Shown here: positions 26,261 to 34,521 of the stretch, piece after piece
Numbering within the stretch: position 1 is the first letter of the stretch
Layout: the number at the start of each line of letters is the position of its first letter
Source of the DNA: Betaproteobacteria bacterium
GTDB lineage: Bacteria; Pseudomonadota; Gammaproteobacteria; Burkholderiales; SG8-41
Direction of reading: 5' to 3'
NCBI GenBank assembly: GCA_016199545.1
Contig: JACQGN010000136.1
Coordinates: forward strand, 1 to 46,331
DNA length: 46,331 nt
Made by a program: the position numbers and the translations under genes
The notes under the pieces: model-generated
What the model was told of the DNA's origin: nothing
Databases searched by the model: none
What the model saw: the letters and a program-made list of their open reading frames with translations, nothing else

Positions 26261-27244
26261 ATGAAAAGAGTCGAGACACGCAAGAGAAGGCAGTATCTGA
26301 CAGTGCTTGCGATCGCCTGCTGGACTCAGGCGCCGGCGGCGTCAGGACAAGACTATCCGACCAGGCCGATACGGATGGTGGTCGGCTTCCCAGCGGGTGG
26401 GACGGCTGACATCATCGCGCGGATACTGGGGCCCAAACTGAGCGAGCGTTTTCACCAGCCGATCGTGATTGATAATCGGCCTGGCGCAGGCAGCAGCATC
26501 GGCTCGAATATCGTGGCGAAAGCCGCCGCCGATGGCCACACTGTACTCATGATATCCAGCGCTCATGCCATTAACGCGGGGCTCCGCAAGGACCTGCCTT
26601 ACGACTCGCAAGAGGATTTCGAAGGCGTCGCGTTGGTTGCGGCAGCCCCGCTGGTCCTCGTCGTCCCCAACGGGCTCGCTGCAAAGTCCGTCACCGAGCT
26701 TGTAGCGCTTGCACGCGCCAAGCCGCGGCAACTCAACTTCGGCTCGAGCGGCGGCGGCGGCACCAGCCATCTCGCGGCGGAATTGTTCGAATGGAAAGCG
26801 GGGGTGAACCTCACTCATATCCCGTACAAGGGCGCGGCACCGGCGCTCGCGGACTTGATGTCGGGGCGGCTGCAGCTGCTGTTTCCGTCGTTGCCGACAG
26901 CGATTGCGCAAGTCAGGGCCGGCAGAGTGCGGGCAATCGGTGTTACGTCGGCGAAGCGCGCGCCGTCGCTGCCTGACGTGCCGGCGATTGCCGAAGCGGT
27001 GCCCGGCTACGAGGCAACGAACTGGTACGCGCTGTTGGCGCCTGCGAGAACGCCTGGGAAGATCGTCAAGGCACTGAATGCGGCGACGGTGCAGGCCCTG
27101 CGCAGCGTTGAAGTGAACGAGGCAATCGTACGCCTGGGCGGCGAGTCGACGCCTGGCTCACCCACCGAGTGCGACCGCCATCTCAAGACCGAGATCGCCA
27201 AATGGACGGCGGTCATCCAGAAGGCGGGAATCCGTCCGGACTAG
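26261..27244 (+). CDS. Bug-family TTT periplasmic binding protein
   Basis: 327 residues from ATG 26261 (GGAGGCATC ahead). Basic N-terminus MKRVETRKRRQ, hydrophobic run to ASGQ, then DYPTRPIRMVVGFPAGGTAD, PIVIDNRPGAGSSIGSNI, AADGHTVLMISS, PYKGAAPALADLMSGRLQL, and C-terminal WTAVIQKAGIRPD. Predicted periplasmic binding of a small carboxylate. It converges with the UGSC partner gene at 27310 with about 65 bases between. No TctA/B genes. Confidence 0.92.
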   Translation: MKRVETRKRRQYLTVLAIACWTQAPAASGQDYPTRPIRMVVGFPAGGTADIIARILGPKLSERFHQPIVIDNRPGAGSSIGSNIVAKAAADGHTVLMISSAHAINAGLRKDLPYDSQEDFEGVALVAAAPLVLVVPNGLAAKSVTELVALARAKPRQLNFGSSGGGGTSHLAAELFEWKAGVNLTHIPYKGAAPALADLMSGRLQLLFPSLPTAIAQVRAGRVRAIGVTSAKRAPSLPDVPAIAEAVPGYEATNWYALLAPARTPGKIVKALNAATVQALRSVEVNEAIVRLGGESTPGSPTECDRHLKTEIAKWTAVIQKAGIRPD

Positions 27245-27309
27245 GCACGGCGACTCCTGTTGCGCCTGCGGCGACGCCCTTCCGCCCGCCGGCAGCGATC
27301 GATAGCGGG

Positions 27310-28374
27310 TCATTGAATCAGTATCGGGCGGCTGCGGCCTGCGGCCTTCGATCCGCCGAAGCCCGGAAGCACCATTGAAAGCAGGCCGATCGGACTTCCC
27401 GCGCAAATCAGCATGAGTTCCTCGGGCGCATCGAGCGCGTAGTGGAATTTCGTTTCGTCGGCGGCCGTGATCTCGCCGTCGACGCGGCCCGCGCGCTTGA
27501 GGTCGGCCACCGTGCGGCCGCTATGCGCCACGATGAATTCGCGAATCTGTTTCTTGTTCCAGCCGCTCCGGCGCAGGAGTTGCGCATGCTCTCCGCCGAA
27601 AATGACTGCGCCCGGCGTCTGGCTCGTAATGGCGATCGATCCCAGGAACGACATGGCGTCGCCGACGCAGCGCAGCAGCTGCTCGTGTTCGCTGAAGTTC
27701 CAGATCTGCGTCATCGTGCTCGCCGCGAGCAGGGTGACTACACTGTCCTCGGGTTTGAAGCCGCACTCGACGTGCCATGGTTCCCAGGGATGGTCGTCCT
27801 CGTTTTCGGCGATACAGCAGGTGTATTTCCCCGGGGTTCCGAATGTCGCTGCGTCGGCCGTCGCTGGGTGATAGCGCAGACAATTCAGCAGCACCAGGCG
27901 CAGCGCACGCCCGATCGCCGCATTTGCGCGCACGCCCGGGCCGAACAGATTGTTCTTCGCGTTGATGCCCAGCTTCTTCGCGATCGGACCATTCACCAGA
28001 ATGATGGTGGTTGCCCCGGAGTGACCGGACGCGACGTGATGCAGCCCAAATTCCGGGGCCGCCAGACCCTTCACGGCCGCGGCCACCACGGGCATGTATT
28101 CCGGCTTGCAGCCTGCCATGACCGCGTTGATGGCGACTTTTTCTGCGGTCAGCGAGACGTTGCGCGAAGGCATCTCGGCCAGCACGGTGTCGCCTGCCAA
28201 GCCCGCGGCCTCGAGCATGTCGTCGACCAGTTCCTGCGTTGCCGGAATGACTGGCAGCCCATCCGTCCATCCGCGGGCATGGCAAAACTCCACCTGTTGC
28301 GCAACACTGAACGGAATACACGCTTCGCCCTCACCGGCGGCAATGTCTGGGGCTGGATCCTGCGTCATCGCCAT
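27310..28374 (-). CDS. Partner protein of UGSC selenoprotein, copy 3
   Basis: 354 residues with all family blocks: RGWTDGLPVIPATQELVDDM, INAVMAGCKPEYMPVV (invariant Cys), RANAAIGRALRLVLLNCL, GTPGKYTCCIAENEDDHPWE and LMLICAGSPIGLLSMVLPGF. It is a close paralogue of copy 2 at 15697. ATG 28374 directly abuts the TGA of the upstream selenoprotein (TGAATG), so the pair is translationally linked. A putative cytoplasmic partner; no known enzyme family assigned. Confidence 0.8.
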   Translation of the reverse strand: MAMTQDPAPDIAAGEGEACIPFSVAQQVEFCHARGWTDGLPVIPATQELVDDMLEAAGLAGDTVLAEMPSRNVSLTAEKVAINAVMAGCKPEYMPVVAAAVKGLAAPEFGLHHVASGHSGATTIILVNGPIAKKLGINAKNNLFGPGVRANAAIGRALRLVLLNCLRYHPATADAATFGTPGKYTCCIAENEDDHPWEPWHVECGFKPEDSVVTLLAASTMTQIWNFSEHEQLLRCVGDAMSFLGSIAITSQTPGAVIFGGEHAQLLRRSGWNKKQIREFIVAHSGRTVADLKRAGRVDGEITAADETKFHYALDAPEELMLICAGSPIGLLSMVLPGFGGSKAAGRSRPILIQ

Positions 28375-28944
28375 TCAAGTCTCCAGCCGGCGTGGTTCGG
28401 GTGGGCAAAGCATTTGGGTCGGCTGGCCGTGCTGCAACAGTCCGAGAACCCTGCCGAGCAACTCGTCTGCGCCATTGTCGATCTCCTCGGGCGTCAGGTA
28501 CGCGAGCGGGTGGGGCATCATCACGAAACGGAACTCCGGAACTCCCCACAGCTCCGCCATTTCACGGGCTGCAGGCTGAAAAACGTCGGTGATGATAGGC
28601 ACCGCCGGAATGCCGGCCTTTTCGAGGATCATGGCGTCGAGCAGACTGCCCGACGAGCACGCCCCTCAGTCTCCGACGCCAACGACCACAAAGTCCGTTC
28701 TGCCCTTGAGCTCTGCGATCTGCGTGTCCGTAAGGGGCGCACGCTGAGACTTGTGCACCAGCACTTCCATTTTCATGCCATAGGCGCTCGCCCCTTTCTG
28801 CGCCAGCATGCGCAACACGGCCTCGGAATTCTTCTTAGTGTTTTCGATGAGACCGATACGCAGTCCGTCGAGCGCGGCCGGGCGCGGCACGTAATCGATG
28901 CGCGTGCGCGGTGCGGCAACCGTTGGATCAAGTATCCCGAGCAT
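28375..28944 (-). CDS. UGSC-type selenoprotein, copy 3 (TGA at 28668-28666 read as Sec)
   Basis: 189 residues with Sec at codon 93, in VGVGD-U-GACSSGSLLDAMI. The track gives 28666-28944 and 28375-28632 as separate ORFs in one frame; joining them across TGA restores the full protein. Blocks GLRIGLIENTKKNSEAVLR, RAPLTDTQIAELKGRTDFVV, EKAGIPAVPIITDVF and RFVMMPHPLAYLT match copy 2 almost residue for residue. GAAGGAGG precedes ATG 28944. The C-terminus is about 14 residues longer than in copy 2 (TQMLCPPEPRRLET). The SECIS hairpin has the same 9-bp stem as copy 2 with loop GUC. Confidence 0.9.
28635..28668 (-). promoter_or_regulatory. SECIS element of UGSC copy 3
   Basis: On the minus strand, TGA, ten bases, then CGTCGGGCA-GTC-TGCTCGACG. 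The stem is identical to that of copy 2 and one loop base differs (GUU to GUC). The GU that SelB reads is kept. Confidence 0.75.
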
Positions 28945-29240
28945 AAAGCGTGTGCCTCCTTCAAACTGGCCGCGACGAAACGCCCCTGTGGTCGAAGCAG
29001 TATATTACAGGAGTGGAATCACCATGGGCTGGTCGTGCCCAGCGAACAGCATAACAAAGGGCTATACCTTATAGCCGGGGGTTCTTGTCCCCGCGACATG
29101 GATGTTGCTAACATGACTTGCCCTGGACAGGCATGAGATGCTGCCCATGGCAGCGGGGATGTACACAATTATCTTGATAGCGAGTACGCAGGGCGAAGAG
29201 TGCTGCTGACAGCTATGGGAATGGCAAACTAAGAAGTTTC
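28945..29240. other. Divergent gap with no gene recognised
   Basis: About 296 bases between the divergent UGSC and MmgE/PrpD operons. No ORF with family character was seen. It should hold both promoters, which I could not place with confidence. Confidence 0.35.
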
Positions 29241-30647
29241 ATGAGCACTTCAGGAACGATCGAGGCGAATAATAAGCCGCTCGCGGCACACGTGGCGGAA
29301 TTCGTCGCGAAGACGCACTACGGGGACCTCCCTGCCGAGACCGCGCGCATTGCGAAAAAGCATGTGCTCGATACAATCGCCGTCGGGCTTGCCGGTGTGC
29401 CGGCTGAAGGCAGTGTGATCGTGCGCCGCTACGTGGAGCAGCTCGGGTGCGGCAGCAGCATTGCGACCGTTTTCGGCACCGCGCTTCGCACCATCCCGCG
29501 CTTTGCGGCACTGGCGAATGCGAGCGCCATGCATGCCGATGACTACGACGACACCTACCATCCCACGAGATTCCACCCGTCCGCGCCTGTGCTTGCCGCA
29601 GTGTGTGCCGAAGCCGAGCGAACGGGCGCCTCCGGTCGCGACGTGCTGACTGCATTCGCGGTCGGCACCGAGGTTTCCCTCAAGCTGAGTCATACCATCG
29701 ACAAGCAACACTATCTGCGCGGCTTTCACATGACGAGCACCTGCGGCGTGTTCGGCGCCACCGCAGGCGTATGCAACCTGCGCCGCTTCCCCGCGGGGAA
29801 AACGATGGCCGCGATCGGCATCGCGGGCAGTGAATCGTCCGGCTTGCGTGAAAACTTCGGCACCATGGTGAAGCCGCTGCATTCGGGCCGCGCGGCAGAG
29901 AATGCGGTATTCGCGGCGTCGCTGGCCGACATGGGCTTTACCTCTGCGCTCACCATACTCGAGGGCGCGCGGGGTTATTTCATGACCGGGGCCGGCGGCT
30001 ATAACGCCGGTGAGCTGGTCGGCGCGCTCGGTAATCCCTGGAACTACGTCGCCAAGCGCGTGGCGATTAAACCCTATCCGTGCGGCAATTTGCAACAACC
30101 TGCCATGGACAGGCTGCGGGAGCTCGTGCTGGCGCATGACATCAAACCCGACCAGGTCGAGCGCCTGGCGGTCAAGAGTCACCGCCTGATGCCCCTGAAC
30201 CTCACCTATCATCGCCCGACGACGGGGCTCGAGGGCAAGTTCAGCATGGAGTTCAGCCTGGCTTCGATACTCGTGTTGCGGCGCGCCGGACTGGCCGAAT
30301 ACAGCGACGAAGTGGTAAACCGGTCGGATATTCAGGACGCGATCGGGAAGATCGACTATACGGTGTTCAGCGATGAAGAAGCGGAGGCGAACGGCTACGG
30401 TCTGCTCACGACGTTTCTCGACATCACCCTCAAGGACCGCCGCAAGCTCTCGGCGCGCGTGGATGCCGCGAAGGGCAGCGCGTCGATGCCTATGACAGAG
30501 GACGAAGTGGCGGAGAAGTTCCGCGACTGCGCGCGCTTCGCCGGCTGCCCCGGCGACCATACGGAAAAGGTGATCGACTTGGCGCTGAAGCTCGAGACCG
30601 TGAGCGACATACGCGAGCTCACCGGCCTGTTACGGGCCGACGCTTGA
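29241..30647 (+). CDS. MmgE/PrpD-family dehydratase/isomerase-like protein
   Basis: 468 residues of the MmgE/PrpD family. Marks are VLDTIAVGLAGVPAEGSVIV near residue 42, ALANASAMHADDYDDTYHPT near 89 (the HADDxDD motif), TCGVFGATAGVCNLRRF near 166, KPLHSGRAAENAVFAASLA near 212 and IKPYPCGNLQQPAMDRL near 275. Family members act on citrate-like acids (2-methylcitrate dehydratase, cis-aconitate decarboxylase, iminodisuccinate-type enzymes); the substrate here is not evident. The stop TGA abuts the ATG of the amidase (TGAATG), so they are translated together. ATG 29241 is the first in frame with family sequence. Confidence 0.86.
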   Translation: MSTSGTIEANNKPLAAHVAEFVAKTHYGDLPAETARIAKKHVLDTIAVGLAGVPAEGSVIVRRYVEQLGCGSSIATVFGTALRTIPRFAALANASAMHADDYDDTYHPTRFHPSAPVLAAVCAEAERTGASGRDVLTAFAVGTEVSLKLSHTIDKQHYLRGFHMTSTCGVFGATAGVCNLRRFPAGKTMAAIGIAGSESSGLRENFGTMVKPLHSGRAAENAVFAASLADMGFTSALTILEGARGYFMTGAGGYNAGELVGALGNPWNYVAKRVAIKPYPCGNLQQPAMDRLRELVLAHDIKPDQVERLAVKSHRLMPLNLTYHRPTTGLEGKFSMEFSLASILVLRRAGLAEYSDEVVNRSDIQDAIGKIDYTVFSDEEAEANGYGLLTTFLDITLKDRRKLSARVDAAKGSASMPMTEDEVAEKFRDCARFAGCPGDHTEKVIDLALKLETVSDIRELTGLLRADA

Positions 30648-32306
30648 ATGCAGCCCGGCTCTCTCACGATCGCTGAGGCATCCGCTCTCATTCGAAAGCG
30701 AGAGTTGTCGCCCGTTTCGCTGGTGGAAGCGCTGCTCGAGCGCATCAGCGCGCTCGATTCGCAGGTAAACGCATTTATCACGGTCACGGGCGAGCGAGCG
30801 CTTGACCAGGCGAAACTGGCAGAGCGGGAAATCGCCGCCGGTCGCTATCGCGGCGCGCTTCACGGCATCCCCTTCGCGTTGAAGGATGTCATCGGAACTG
30901 CTGGGATCCGCACGACAGCCCACTCGCGCGTTCTCAAGTATAACTATCCGGCCCGTGATGCCACCGTCGTGAAGATGCTGTACGACGCGGGCGCCATTCT
31001 TCTCGGCAAAGTCGCGACGCATGAATTTGCGCACGGCGGCCCCTCGTTCGACCTGCCCTGGCCGCCGGCGCGCAACCCATGGGATCTCGCTCGCTTTACC
31101 GGCGGCTCGAGCAGTGGTTCTGCTGCGGCGGTCGCAGCCGGCTTCGTTCCCGGCGCGCTCGGCACGGACACGGGCGGCTCGATACGAATTCCCGCAGCAC
31201 TTTGCGGCGTCACGGGCCTGAAGCCAACATATGGGCTGGTGAGCCGCCATGGAGTCATACCGAACTCTTACACCTTCGACCATTGCGGCCCGCTCGCGTG
31301 GACCACGGAGGACTGCGCACTTGTTCTCCAGTCGATCGCGGGACATGACCCGCGGGATCCCGCGAGCGTGCGTTGCTCCGTGCCGGACTACGGAAAAGCG
31401 CTACGGTCGGATCTGAAGGGCCTGCGCATTGGTCTCATCGGGCATTTCTGGGAAGAGGATCTGCCGGTCGCTCCGGCAGTCGCCTCCGCGCTCGAACGCG
31501 CCGTCGCAGTATTGCGCGGGCTCGGCGCGATTGTCGACCCGGCGCGCGTGCGGCCGCTGCAGGAATACACGGACGTAAAAAACACGATCTCCGAGGCCGA
31601 GCTATTCAGCGTGCACCAACAGTTGCTGGCTGAGCGGGCCGGAGAGTTGGGCGAGATCATGCGCAGCCGCATACTCGCCTTCTGCTTGTTCCAGGCGTCG
31701 GATTACGTGCAGGCGCAACGGCAGCGCCGGTGCCTCGTTCGGCAGGCGGAATCACTGTACGGCGCACACGATCTCTTCCTTACCGCCGGCCCCGGCCCGG
31801 CCTCACGGCTCGATGCGCATCGGGAGATCGGCCTCAACGATAAGTGGGAAAAGCCCAAGTTCACCGCGTTTGCCTCCGTTACCGGCGGGCCCGCGCTGGC
31901 GCTGTGCAGCGGGTTCGACGAACAGGGCATGCCGCTCGCGATTGAATTCAGCGGACGCCCTTTCGATGACGCCACTGTGGTGCGGGCAGGATATGCGTAT
32001 CAGCAGGCTACGCCGTGGCGTCTTCGACGCCCCACGCTTGTGCCCGGTGCGAGCGTACCCAGTTTGGTGGCTGTCCGGCCGGGCCCGGTTTTGCCTGCGC
32101 TCGAGGAACGTACTCGAGTCTATGTCGACATGATGGCCGAACGCGCTGGTCTGCGGCTCACGCCATCCCAGAAGGCGCAACTTTATGAAGCAGCCCCCTA
32201 CGCGCTTGCCATGGCAAACCGCATCCGGCGCGATTTCGACTGGGACGATGAGCCGGCAAACGTCTTCGTGCACCGGGACTTGGCTGAAAGCGGAGTGCCT
32301 GGGTAA
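30648..32306 (+). CDS. Amidase-signature enzyme with AtzG-like C-terminal extension
   Basis: 552 residues. The amidase core has Lys near 79 (GIPFALKDVIG), the Ser-rich loop near 154 (FTGGSSSGSAAAVAAG) and Ser 178 (LGTDTGGSIRIPAALCG), a complete Ser-Ser-Lys triad. After the core, residues 485-552 contain RVYVDMMAERAGLRLTPSQK and a tail DDEPANVF. This resembles AtzG, the small GatC-like subunit that partners the AtzE amidase. If right, this is a natural AtzE-AtzG-type fusion (inference from pattern). The start is one base past the stop of the MmgE/PrpD gene, marking an operon for an amide or amide-linked acid. Confidence 0.86.
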   Translation: MQPGSLTIAEASALIRKRELSPVSLVEALLERISALDSQVNAFITVTGERALDQAKLAEREIAAGRYRGALHGIPFALKDVIGTAGIRTTAHSRVLKYNYPARDATVVKMLYDAGAILLGKVATHEFAHGGPSFDLPWPPARNPWDLARFTGGSSSGSAAAVAAGFVPGALGTDTGGSIRIPAALCGVTGLKPTYGLVSRHGVIPNSYTFDHCGPLAWTTEDCALVLQSIAGHDPRDPASVRCSVPDYGKALRSDLKGLRIGLIGHFWEEDLPVAPAVASALERAVAVLRGLGAIVDPARVRPLQEYTDVKNTISEAELFSVHQQLLAERAGELGEIMRSRILAFCLFQASDYVQAQRQRRCLVRQAESLYGAHDLFLTAGPGPASRLDAHREIGLNDKWEKPKFTAFASVTGGPALALCSGFDEQGMPLAIEFSGRPFDDATVVRAGYAYQQATPWRLRRPTLVPGASVPSLVAVRPGPVLPALEERTRVYVDMMAERAGLRLTPSQKAQLYEAAPYALAMANRIRRDFDWDDEPANVFVHRDLAESGVPG

Positions 32307-32782
32307 GCAGGCCAAACCCGGGTGTTCTTTACTCCATGGGCTGAGATGAATGAACTGCGCGGCGCCGTCGGGCGATGCGGCATGCCCGGCAAGCGGCGAG
32401 CGCGATTCCTGGAATTGGCGTGCGTATCTGCCATATATTGGCTGACGATTCGCGTGAGATGCCAAAGGCGGACACCGTAAGCGGCCACAAGTTGCTGCCA
32501 TCAGCGCTACCAATCCGAGATGATTTCACATGATCCAGCGTCGTCTGCACCAACGCTCGTCTGAGGAAAACAAGAGCTTGCCTCACGCAGGATCATCTAA
32601 GTTAATTTTTTGCTTACCCCAAGCTTACGAAACGGCAAAAAACGGGATTTCCCGTGCTTTTCCAACCTCGTCGTTGCGCATCTGCAACATCGTAGAGCAG
32701 CGATTCGCAGGTTGGGCTGAACGCGTCGCCAGCCGACGCGAAAGCGGAGGATGCCCAGCGATCCCGACCGCCAGCATCGTTC
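32307..32782. other. Intergenic stretch with a minus-strand terminator candidate, no gene seen
   Basis: 476 bases between the amidase and the flavoprotein wreck. No coding sequence was recognised. A stem-loop with T-run (see 32636-32658) points in the minus direction. Confidence 0.4.
32636..32658 (-). terminator. Rho-independent terminator candidate
   Basis: On the minus strand, ACGGG-aaat-CCCGT followed by TTTTT, with an A-run before the stem. It is about 125 bases past the end of the disulfide-reductase pseudogene and would have terminated it. Confidence 0.45.
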
Positions 32783-33263
32783 CTATGCGAGCGGTTCGAG
32801 CTCGCCGAGCAACGTCGGTATCAGCTCCGTGACGGTCGGATGAATGTGCACCGTGCGCTGCATGACGGTGTACGGTTACGCCGGCGTACATGACGTTCAG
32901 AATCGAGTGAATCGCCTCGTCGCCTTCGATACCGAGTATCGCTGCGCCGAGGATGCGCTTGCTTGCCGCGTCCGTTCACTTCGCCGAGCGCCCATATTCC
33001 CGGCACGTTGGTGCGAAGCTCGTCGTCCACCGTGATGTAGCCGCGCGCGTCGGTCTCAACGCCCGCCTTGTCGAGACCGAGATCGTCGGTGTTCGGCGTG
33101 CGCCCCACCGCCAGCAATACATGCGATTTCGCGCGGCTCGTCCTCGCAGTCGAGCTTCACCGCCACACCGCGACCGCGTTTCGCAACGCTGAGGCACTTG
33201 GCGTTGACCCGGATCGCCACATCTTCCTTTTCGAGGATGGCCTGGACCGTCTACCCGCTCTTT
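32783..33263 (-). pseudogene. Degraded pyridine-nucleotide-disulfide oxidoreductase
   Basis: Pieces in several frames spell the back half of a mercuric-reductase/dihydrolipoamide-dehydrogenase-like flavoprotein: ILEKEDVAIRVNAKCLSVAK; then [20 protein letters not shown] with [18 protein letters not shown]; then [20 protein letters not shown]; and finally [26 protein letters not shown] and a stop at 32783. At least two frameshifts and a deletion between GEVNGRG and KRILG are visible. The N-terminal FAD domain is missing, cut exactly at an IS-end scar (33264-33303). Confidence 0.85.
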
Positions 33264-33303
33264 CTAGCAGCCTGTCGGACCGGTAAGTCCGACAGGCTGC
33301 TAG
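33264..33303. repeat. IS1182-type ends fused head-to-head (IS deletion scar/MITE)
   Basis: CTAGCAGCCTGTCGGAC, six bases, GTCCGACAGGCTGCTAG: a perfect 17-bp inverted repeat. The right-hand 20 bases (33283-33302) are the exact complement of the IS end at 45996-46015 (TAGCAGCCTGTCGGACTTAC). The element therefore consists of little more than its two ends. It truncates the flavoprotein gene. Confidence 0.8.
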
Positions 33304-33345
33304 GATCACTGCAGCCGGACGAGCCGCGCCATACGCAACGGTGGA

Positions 33346-34260
33346 TCACCGGTGGATTTTCACGCCGAACAGGCTGCCCGCCGCGTTCTTGAGGATGTCC
33401 TTCAGGCGCCGAGCGGTCGGCGACAGATAGGCATCCTTGCGATAGCTCACCGCGATGCGGCGCGTCCACTCCAGATCCTTCACCCGGAGATCGGCGAGCG
33501 AGTACGGCGCGGCCGCATAGTCGAGCGCGCGCCTCGCGCAGAACCCGAGCAGGTTGGACGAAGCGACCATCGGCAAACGCAGCGACGTCGGGCCGATTAG
33601 CGTGACCATCGGCGGCGCGAGGCCGTTTTCCTCGAATGCGCGGCGCATCCACGCCCACGAGCGAGCGTGGACCGCCGACAACGCCCAGCGCTCGCGCGCA
33701 ACGTCGGCGAGGGTGACCTGCTTCTTGCGCGCCAGGCGGTGCCGCGTGGAGGAAGCGACGATCATGATGTCGTCGAACAGGTACTCCTGGGCGAGGTGCG
33801 GGTGGGCCGGCGACTCCATGACCGAAACGACCAGGTCGAGTTCCCCGTCGAGCAGCAGCGGCACCAGGCGCTCGGTAACGTCGACGGTAAGATGCATTTC
33901 CACGTCCGGTGCCGACTTGAGGTACGCTCCATAGCCGGCGGAAAGCAGGTCGCCCGCGATCACGGCGCCCGCCCCCACTCGTAGCCGCCCCGCCCGGCCG
34001 GCGCTTACGTCCGAGACCGCCCGCCGCACGTCGTCCGTCGATAAACGCAGGCGGTCGACCTGCGCGAGCAGCGTCTCCCCCGCCGGCGTCAGCGAGACCC
34101 CCTTCGGGTGGCGGTCGACCAGCCTGACCTGCATGGTCTGCTCCAGGCGGCGCAGGCTCTTGCTGAGCGCCGGCTGGCTCAGCCCGAGCGCTTCCGCCGC
34201 GCGACCCACGTGGCCGTGCCGGGCGACAACCGCGAAGTACTCCAGGTCACGCAATTCCAT
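33346..34260 (-). CDS. LysR-family transcriptional regulator
   Basis: 304 residues. The N-terminal winged HTH is clear (MELRDLEYFAVVARHGHVGR, AAEALGLSQPALSKSLRRLE, then RHPKGVSLTPAGETLL). The C-terminal two-lobed co-inducer domain follows from about residue 90. It is divergent from the enolase-superfamily gene at 34522, the usual LysR arrangement, with a T-N11-A palindrome 40 bases upstream of its own start. It probably activates the 34522 operon when a pathway metabolite binds, and represses itself (inference from family behaviour). The inducer is unknown. Confidence 0.92.
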   Translation of the reverse strand: MELRDLEYFAVVARHGHVGRAAEALGLSQPALSKSLRRLEQTMQVRLVDRHPKGVSLTPAGETLLAQVDRLRLSTDDVRRAVSDVSAGRAGRLRVGAGAVIAGDLLSAGYGAYLKSAPDVEMHLTVDVTERLVPLLLDGELDLVVSVMESPAHPHLAQEYLFDDIMIVASSTRHRLARKKQVTLADVARERWALSAVHARSWAWMRRAFEENGLAPPMVTLIGPTSLRLPMVASSNLLGFCARRALDYAAAPYSLADLRVKDLEWTRRIAVSYRKDAYLSPTARRLKDILKNAAGSLFGVKIHR

Positions 34261-34261
34261 C

Positions 34262-34330
34262 CCGATAACCGGAATTCATGGAGCGATGAAGACCGCATGA
34301 TTGCAATGCGCAATGCGCGGTGTCAACATG
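34262..34330 (+). promoter_or_regulatory. LysR-controlled divergent regulatory region
   Basis: Contains ATTGCAATGCGCAAT (34300-34314), an inverted repeat of T-N11-A form typical of LysR regulator sites, between the lysR gene and the enolase-superfamily gene. The 69-bp block aligns without gaps to 38958-39026 (49 of 69 identical by my count). Confidence 0.65.
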
Positions 34331-34521
34331 ACCCGCAATCTTGAATGGGGCAGTCGTGAAGTGCAGCGGCCGGAGAAGGCCCTGCGCCGGGGGTACCGAG
34401 GATCGCGGGGCACCGTTTTGTGGCGAGTCCAGAATCCTATCCGCGGTTCATCCCGCCTTGCGCCGTCGTGGCGGGGAATGCTTGCGGTGTACGGGCAGTA
34501 CAAGACGAGAAGAAAAATCAC

